From the NCBI GenBank assembly GCA_027596075.1, contig JADGJC010000174.1:21998-85997 (forward strand): a stretch of 64,000 nt of DNA, in the 5' to 3' direction. Position numbers and translations under genes: made by a program. The stretch is from Rhizophlyctis rosea (lineage: Eukaryota > Chytridiomycota > Chytridiomycetes > Rhizophlyctidales > Rhizophlyctidaceae). The notes under the pieces were generated by a model. The model was given only the letters and a program-made list of their open reading frames with translations. It did no database searches and was not told where the DNA came from. Below, one piece after another: positions 54,873-64,000 of this stretch (within the stretch, counting starts at the first letter, position 1; each line of letters opens with the position of its first letter).

Positions 54873-56873
54873 GATTTTGTTAGCTCTTTGATTTGATGGG
54901 TGTTAACTTGGTGGTATCTTAGTAACTCAGAACTTGACGAAAGTGGTGGGCAACCTTCGTTTCTTTATATATTTGGAATTTTGGACCCATCCTGCCCGTT
55001 CCCAAGGTAGCCAACCCCCACATTCCATTTGTGCAACAAATTGTCTTCCATCTTTCTATAAGAACATTCGCAGGTGATACACGGAAGCACATGTGTGCCA
55101 AGAACGGCCACACGGTCCAAAGTGGATCTTCCAAGCTCCGAGCGTATCCCCTTTGGGCAGCCTTTGTCCTACAAAATTTACAAATCTGCATATTTGTGTG
55201 ACATAGACCGTGTCAAGGGACTTAAGGACTCGAGAAGGTCAATTTCCTTCCGAACTTCCTTTCATTGGTCCGTAACGGTAACAGGGGCGTGGAACCTCTC
55301 TATCCGATATCGTCCCCCCTACACAGCGCGATCTTCCCGTTTTGTATCCTGATGTCATGACAATCTGACGATGATGTCGGTGGTTGATGTCCTGGAGCGC
55401 GCTAATGATCTCTTCACAGCAACGTTGATGGTCTCCTCGGTCTCCTCAAAGTCATCTGCATCGCTTCAATGGCGAGTGAAAAATGAAACGTCGGCGCACG
55501 AATCTCTTTCAACTTCAAGGATGCAAATCCACGTTGGTCTGAGCCGACTACTGTGAAATGCGCGGCTGATTTTGCCATCGGTCATGTTACAATTGAGTTC
55601 CGTGCATCGGGAAATTGCTTGCTCAAGAACCCAGGATGAAACTGCATATTACTTCCCAAGAACAACAAGGCGGCGTGGGAAATGAAGCAGCCTACTCAGC
55701 CGGTCTGGGCTCATGGAGTTGACCTACGGAGCCCCCAATCTGGGCGCCTGCAGACAATTTGCCAAATTAGCCACCCGTGCCCCCCGCCTGGCGCCTGAAT
55801 CATATGGCTATGAGCTGTTCGAAGCGCTCGAACGGGCCGGCGCCGTTGCCAGCAATCATCGAACGGAGGTTCTCCTCATCTCAATGTCACGGTGGAATCC
55901 ACAATTCGGTGTTGCTCTCTGCATGCAGTACCCTGTTGGTAAAATCGCAAACGTCGAAGAGCTGGAACACGACAGATATTTGTGATACAGCAATGCCTTG
56001 TAGAAAACGGCGTTTGTAATGATTGGGCGCACTTTCAATATGCAGCTGCGCAAATCTATGGTGCAACGGGTGTAGTTCAGCAAATTGAAAAGTTTGTATG
56101 CAGCCTACACTTGCACCATGGATTGTGGAAGCTATGGCATGATGACCCAGGACGATGTGTATCATTGTGCGGTTCATCACAAAAATAAATAAAGACTAAG
56201 ACCTCACACCTCCTTTCTTTTCTCCAATTACCTACAGCAGTTATCATGATATGAGTCCGGCCGAATCTGAATTGGAAAATGTTTTGTTAATGTCAGGAGT
56301 GGGTTGCAGTGTGGAGTGTGTGTGGTGATTTCAGGCGCATCAAACTTTGAGAGAACCCGTGGCGTCAATCGAGTGCAAGCCACACAAGCCACTCTTGCGG
56401 TGATGACCCCCCTCGCATCTCTGGTCTCTCAATATTTTCCTTCACTCACCAGTTTCATCCATTTACCACGAGCAACATTCGATTTCCAACACCCGCCGGT
56501 ACACCACCTTTCGCACCATCCATCCATCCCATCCATCCATCCATCCACGCTCCCTTCACCATACGGATACCAACCTCAATCTCAACGATCAACATTCAAG
56601 ACCTCGACTTCGCATCGGCCCATTTTCACCATCGACATTTCCCGGCGACTCCAGAGCTTATCGACATTCAACTTCAACTTCACATTCACCGTTCACCATT
56701 CACCAACGACATTTTTGTGCTCGGCGATCAAGACTCAAGGTCCTGGCACCACTATCAGCATCACTGCTCCCACGTGGGTGTTGATTTCCCTTTGGGAATC
56801 GGGCGTTACGGTCAAGAACAGTCCTCGTTGCGGCGGGGGCTATCTTCGGCAACTTGACGTATCGTGCAGGAGC

Positions 56874-56911
<38 letters not shown>

Positions 56912-58199
56912 CTACAACAACTACAACAACAACAACGACACCACCATCAACAAGACTTGGTGTCTTCCTTCGAGGTGCGAGGCCTCACCAAGACATCAAG
57001 CCTGCTCCATGCAGTTAGTATAGTCGCTAGTTTAGTTGTAATGTAATTTAGTTGTAATGTTTCTTCGAGTGGAGTGCGTTGTCAAACACGCACGGAGTCG
57101 GTGTCGGGGTTCAAGGTGAGTGGTCCGAGGGTACTTGGGAGATGACAGGGAGGGTTTCCTTCAATCCGATGTGGTGGTCTTGCATGGCTTGTCCTTTATG
57201 GTGAAGTCCCTTGGCTTTTTGCCATGGTGCCTATTGGATGGGAGTAGCTACATGTAAGGCCGTTAGCCCATTGGTGCGAGGGGATCCCTGCGAGGCTTGT
57301 CCCGCCAGGCGCTCTTTGGGTCATCTCCAGAGGAGGCGGGTTGGGAGAAAGGGTCGAGGGCCAATCCACGATGCCCATAGCTAGTTGATATTCGCTCAAT
57401 GATTATTACGATGGGGGCTGACAAGGGGTATTCCTTGCATGGTACGCACCTAACGTCTCTTCCCCAATCGGCTGCCTTGGGGAGGGATCTATGCTTTTTG
57501 CATAGTATTGGGCACATGTGTAGGGGCTTAGTGGGATACCCTCCGTCCGCTTCGTGTCGCTTGCCGACATGTTCGTCCGAGAGCTCTGTCTCACTGGCCT
57601 GGGTCAGCTCACCGAGGGAGGGGGTGGGATGGGACTTACCGCATTCTTCGTTTATATTAGAAACGCTCTCGTCGATCTCAAGCACCTAGGTGTTGTTTGT
57701 CAGACGACGCCAGCTCCTGAACTGGTTTCTTTTTCGGGGAGTCCCCCCGCATGGCGTTCGGGGAACCCATTTCAGGCGGCTGTCTACGTTGTCTGCCAAC
57801 CACCGCCGAGGTGTCGAGTTCCTTTTTGAATGATACAGCAGAGCCGACCAACGACTGGCAACTTCAACTTCGAGCTCTAATGTCGCCCATTTTTCAGCTT
57901 TGCTGGAGATGGAGGGTCCCCAGCCCCTGAACAGACAGAGGGGAGCATCGAGTCGAACAAGAAAGCCAATTGCGAACTTGCACAATCATCCACCAAGTTG
58001 TACAATATATAAATGAGATCGTCATGTCAAATAAAGATAGCCGTTGCAACACGTCGTCCAGCACCCTGCACAGAACTTTTTTAATTGACTATGCTTCCTC
58101 ATGTGTTTCTTTTCTCGCAATCATATTATACAGGATGCGCAGCAAGGCAGCACAGCAGCGTCAGTTGCTACCCAAATGACTCGTTTACAAATGACTCGT
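54873..58199. other. gene-poor stretch, 3.3 kb
   Basis: No conserved gene seen. It contains CATC-type microsatellite near 56515-56550 and a CAA tract at 56873-56936. A frame at 56304-57023 is open mainly because of these low-complexity tracts. The stretch near 57100-57950 is GC-rich with short frames on both strands and no recognisable domain. Confidence 0.45.
56873..56936. repeat. (CAA)n microsatellite with CTA interruptions
   Basis: About 21 trinucleotides, nearly all CAA with two CTA interruptions, in a region without a supported gene. Confidence 0.85.
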
Positions 58200-60087
<1,888 letters not shown>

Positions 60088-60407
60088 AGCTGATTCAGAT
60101 ATGAAGTTGGGTTCGCTGTATCAGGGTGGTGTAAAGACGTTCCGGTCTGTGCCGAAGCAAGAGTGTAAAAAATAGCCAAGCGTGAAACCCCAAAAGTAAA
60201 CAAGGGGGGAAAGGAAGGGGAAGCGGGTTTGGCTTTTTGGTGGCTTGTACACCCACGGTCCGATCGTGTCGGACAAAATGCTCAATCCAATTTCTGGCAT
60301 TTCGACCTTCCTCTCGGTCTTCCTGTCCATCTTCCCACGGGCCACCTCCATCGCCACCAACCAATCCCAATCTCTTCAAACACGAACCTGATCACTCCAA
60401 AGCAAAC
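60088..60407. promoter_or_regulatory. shared divergent promoter region, RBBP4 / coiled-coil gene
   Basis: 320 bp between the two start codons. It includes the 5' UTR exon of the RBBP4 gene. No element assigned. Confidence 0.35.
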
Positions 60408-61132
60408 ATGTCAAAGGACCCCGCGCAAACACTCCCACCACCTCACCTCGTCGCACCTTCCCAATCACCACCTCACCTCGTCGCACCTTCCCAATCACCA
60501 CTTCCCCTTTCACCAATAACAGACCACCCACCATCACCCCTCCCCCTACCGCCACTCCCATCCGCCTCGCCCTCCCCGACACCCTCCTTCGCCACTACAA
60601 CAGCAACCCAACCGCAACCCCAACCTCAACAACCCCAACCAAAATTCTCCAAACTAGCCCACAACCTCTCGCTCCTAACAGACCGCACCCGCTCCGCACG
60701 CGAAGAACTCCTCCGAATGCAATCAATAACCAAAGAACTGGTACGTCACCCTTTTCCGCTGCTGAATATCCCGTACCTGATCATCTAATACACGGTACTG
60801 CACCACAGAAATCCCAATGCGAAATCCAACACCAAGAATGCACATCCCTCCAATCAGACCAAGTCGCCGCTAAATCAGAAGTGGACACCCTGATGGCCCG
60901 CATCGAAGCCCTCGCGGGAGAAAAGATCCGCATACAGCAGAAATTGGAGGAGTTGAAGGCGGAGAATGGACGGTTGGAGGCGTTTTTGACGGTGGGTAAT
61001 CATGTTGATATGATCCATTATGCCTCCACACATTTGTAGTTCGGGCGAGGGGGTCTTTTTGAGACGCGTGGGAAACACATTGGTCGAAGATGGCGACTGG
61101 GTCAACGTGCGGGGATCGTTGGCCAAGAATGA
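60408..61132 (+). CDS. small coiled-coil protein with Pro-rich N terminus
   Basis: Not recognised. Three exons (60408-60740, 60809-60991, 61040-61132) give about 202 aa. The first ~75 residues are Pro/Ser/Gln-rich and include a perfect 30-bp tandem duplication (PPHLVAPSQS twice). From FSKLAHNLSLLTDRTRSARE onward the sequence is heptad-patterned coiled coil through MARIEALAGEKIRIQQKLEE and ENGRLEAFL. It then ends with a short basic segment GLFETRGKHIGRRWRLGQR. The third exon is the weakest part of the model. The layout resembles small coiled-coil adaptors, but no family can be named. Confidence 0.6.
60438..60497. repeat. perfect 30-bp tandem duplication inside a coding exon
   Basis: Two identical copies, 60438-60467 and 60468-60497, in frame and encoding a duplicated decapeptide. 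Confidence 0.9.
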
Positions 61133-61562
61133 GTGACGCTTGAGGAAGAGGGTCATTGGATTGATGTCTCGATCTTTCAAAATTTCGATAGTGGAATATA
61201 GTTCTTTTTGTTTCCCGAATCCTTGACACATTTCCACGACTTGACCCTAACATCCATGTTTCCTTCCACTAGGCACCAACGGGTCAAATAACTGATACGG
61301 ACGACCCCATGCTGCAGGACGCCCCACCAGCGTAAAAATGCCACATCAAGATCGCGCCCTTTTGTTTTTCCGTAATGTAGATACTCGGCATACCGCAAGC
61401 GAATACCTGTAAAAGCCAAATGCTGCAAGCATACGCATATCCACTATTCCATTGTGAGGCGTAAACATATGTTTTGTGCATGATATCTGCGTCGTGTCAC
61501 ATATCTACGTAGATCATATGGACTGCTACATACAATTGGACCTATGCGCTACATACACCAAA
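61133..61562. other. intergenic, convergent ends
   Basis: 430 bp between the 3' ends of the coiled-coil gene and RAD4. No gene or repeat seen. Confidence 0.5.
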
Positions 61563-64000
61563 CTAGATCTCCTCAAACTCCTCATCCCCTCCTCCATCAT
61601 AATCTACAAAAAACCCACCACCACCACCACCACCATTCCCCCTCTTCCTCCTAACCCTAGGCCCCATATCCACATCCTCAAATCCTCCTTCATCTCCATC
61701 CTCCTCATCTTCCTCCTCCCCATCCTGATCAACCCTGAAATCCGCATCCATCTCATCATCGTTATCATCATCCTCACTCAACATAAACCCTCCCCCCGAA
61801 TGTCCCCCACCACCCCTCCGTCTCCTCAACCTAGGTCCCAAATCTACATCCACATCCCCTCCAACTTCATCATCCTCTACAAAGAACCCCCCACCACTTT
61901 CTCTCCCCCTCCCACCCTCATCCTCCTCCTCCACCTCATCATCCCCAACCACGAACCCACCCCCACCCACCTCTCCAATCTCCTGCACCACCTCCTCCCT
62001 CCGCCTCCTAATCTCCTCCTCCGCCCTCCTCCTAGCCTCAGCACTCTCCTCCACCCCACTCCCTTCCCCCAAATACTCCCTCATCAACCGATCCCGCGTC
62101 ACAAGCCCAACAACCAACTTCCTCCACCGTCCAACGACAGCCCGTTCCCGCTTCTTTCGTGCTTGTTCGGCTGAGATGCGGGATTTTTCTTCGTATGCCT
62201 GTTTGAAGAGAGAAGTGGATTGAGAAGTGGTTGTTATCAGGATTGGCGGAAAACCAAAAGATGAGAAAATAAGGCAAACGGCAATGCCTACCGCCAATAG
62301 AATCTCCTCAAACTCCTTCGCGACAACAACACCCTTGATGTCTGGTGTGGATCGACCTTTGTTGAAATCAAATCCAACCTATGAATGTGAAAATTTCGAT
62401 GAATATCGCGAGTACACGCATGATGGATAAGATCAACCGAATGCGTGCCCGCGCGCAGCGCGCACAACGCACAATTCAAAAAGGAAAAAGTCTCATGACA
62501 ATGCTTACAACAGCAGGCGCATAATCGATCCCCAACTCTTTCGCGATTCGACCGAGTCCTTGCACTGAGACACACGCAGCATTTCATCAGCATGGGCGTG
62601 AAATGTCGGAGGAGAACCAAACGGTGCTCACATTGTATATGCGCCGCTCCAACCGGTACCATCTTCTTGTGGAACACCTCCACATTCCCAAACGAGTTCT
62701 TCGGTATCTTACCCTAAAACGATGAAAAAAAGCATACATCAGCTCAACGTCACATCGCGAGCCATCACACTCCCAATCGAAACAAACAACAAACATCCTC
62801 CCTCCACCTCCCCCCTCGCCCAAACGCTTACATCAACAACAACCCCCGGCACATACTCCTCCGTCTGCCACTCCCCAAACACCCCACTCTTACTCGGATC
62901 CCCCATCTCCCCCTCCCCAACCTCCTTCCCCGTCTCCGCAGCCTCAATCTTCGCCATCTCAATCGCCCGCTTCCGGTTGATCGTCGCCGCGTGCGCCGTG
63001 ACGTATTTCACCGGTTCTTCGCCTTCTTTGACTTGGAGACCGAGACGGAGCCAGGATTCGGGTGTGCGAAGCTGTGTGGGGCGGAGGGTTGGATGGTGAG
63101 TGGGTAAATACAAAAACAATGAGGTAAACAGAGAGTCACGCATATAACCATCCAGAATATCCGAAAACGTCACATGTCGGAAATACAAATCTCCAAAAGA
63201 TAGATACGAACCTCCTTAACCAAAGTCCTCGGATACACAAACTCACCCTTAAACCTCCCAATAGAATACTGCGGCCCACTAGGATGTATGATCTCCATCT
63301 TCTTCAAATGCCGTTCCAACACATATCTGACAATTAAAACAATCAGTGTAAACTCAATCGCTAGTCCAAGCAGAAAAACACTCACAACGCATGCCCCTTA
63401 AACCCCGCCAAACTACTCGGCATAGCCTCCATAACAAGTTTCCCCTTCAAATCTTCCTCCTCCCTCCGATCCTTCACTCCTTCCTCCGCTTTCGCCTTAC
63501 TGTGAAGCCATAGCGTGCGATCCCACCACCCTTCGCCCTCGTCGCCGGGCGGGAGACGGAGTTTAATGGTTTTGGCGCCGTATTGGGATGCGTAGCGGCG
63601 GGTGACGTCTTTGATTCCGAAGCCTGTTTGGTGGTTGGGTGGAGAGGGTGAGACTCCAGATTGCGGACAGCGAATATGATAGGACATGAAACGATGATGA
63701 AACAAACAATACATACCTTGCTCGTACGCAACAATGTAACTGAACTGACACTGATTCGGTGCCGAAGCAGGAGGTTCCAACGCAACAGTATCGTTAATCA
63801 TCCCACTAACAGGATCAACAATCACCCACTCCTTCGCCTTCTCATTATAAACCTCGCACCACAATTTCATCGGATACGGCGACAAATCCACCAAATCATT
63901 CTTCCCCTTCCCCACACCCTTCCCCACCCCACTCTTACCCACCCCACACTTCTCCTGCGCACCCTCCCCACCCACCTCCCCATCCCCCTTCGTCCTCTTC
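61563..64000 (-). CDS. RAD4: Rad4/XPC DNA damage recognition protein (5' part outside window)
   Basis: Nucleotide excision repair factor that detects helix-distorting lesions and recruits TFIIH. Exons seen, in phase: 64000-63717 (partial), 63623-63386, 63326-63212, 63071-62832, 62713-62632, 62564-62509, 62378-62292, 62198-61563. The end of the transglutaminase-like domain reads LWCEVYNEKAKEWVIVDPVSG. BHD1 is MPSSLAGFKGHALYVLERHL, followed by GRFKGEFVYPRTLVKE. BHD2 is TEEYVPGVVVDGKIPKN, running directly into BHD3 NSFGNVEVFHKKMVPVGA, then GLGRIAKELGIDYAPAVVGF and STPDIKGVVVAKEFEEILL. The tail from ~61563 to 62020 is an unusual acidic, Gly-rich region with repeated GPRxRRxRG blocks. The donor of the 63072-63211 intron is GTTCGT. 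Confidence 0.93.

Noticed and set aside
56304..57023. 239-aa frame containing a poly-Asn tract
   Set aside because: Openness is explained by CATC and CAA microsatellites; no domain on either side.
57100..57950. Transposon or reverse-transcriptase remnant
   Set aside because: GC-rich short frames on both strands but no catalytic motif, terminal repeat or target duplication.

Overview
The window is nuclear DNA from a fungus. Coding regions are cut by many short introns (about 55-95 bp, mostly GT-AG). The gene set is eukaryotic: MIOS-type WD40/RING protein, TRAPP subunit, TRIP13/Pch2, NAD-glutamate dehydrogenase, RAD54B/Rdh54, Rad4/XPC, RBBP4-type WD40 protein, Atp11. Two secreted proteins carry fungal CBM1 cellulose-binding modules. 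Degenerate ankyrin-type repeats built around an 'EWWKxSGL' core fit a zoosporic, chytrid-like, plant-debris-degrading fungus best. That placement is inference from gene content, not from a marker gene.

Layout. 154-1375: alpha/beta hydrolase, 5' end unresolved. 3451-8063: MIOS homologue (16 exons). 8340-10832: divergent pair TRAPPC5/Trs31 (-) and THUMP protein Tan1 (+). 11006-12908: divergent pair alpha/beta hydrolase (-) and small mitochondrial-type protein (+). 13270-17666: divergent pair PPR protein (-) and Pch2/TRIP13 (+). 20049-22124: protein with a bacterial-looking HTH-like domain and a long disordered tail. 25359-27598: short-chain dehydrogenase (+) and a secreted DJ-1/PfpI protein fused to CBM1 (-). 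28924-33058: GDH2 (17 exons). 34267-42734: accessory block with two WW-type ankyrin-like proteins, an F-box/ankyrin protein and two tandem structured-RNA candidates. 43601-49685: divergent pair RAD54B-type translocase (-) and methylthioribose-1-phosphate isomerase Mri1 (+). 49918-53284: divergent pair Atp11 (-) and an uncharacterised protein (+). 53495-54872: AA9 LPMO with CBM1. 58200-61132: divergent pair RBBP4/Msi1-type protein (-) and coiled-coil protein (+). 61563-64000: Rad4/XPC, cut by the right edge.

Housekeeping genes are intron-rich, packed head-to-head over 190-420 bp, and unrelated in function. Gene-poor stretches (1.4-3.4, 17.7-20.0, 22.1-25.4, 54.9-58.2 kb) hold no convincing gene.

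The most unusual element is the pair of ~350-nt units at 36403-36752 and 37015-37377. Each begins and ends with complementary 7-nt strands in tRNA acceptor geometry. The 3' strand directly follows a canonical T arm and Pol III B box. Each unit contains two copies of a ~100-nt folded domain, and the four copies show compensatory base changes. I do not recognise this RNA.
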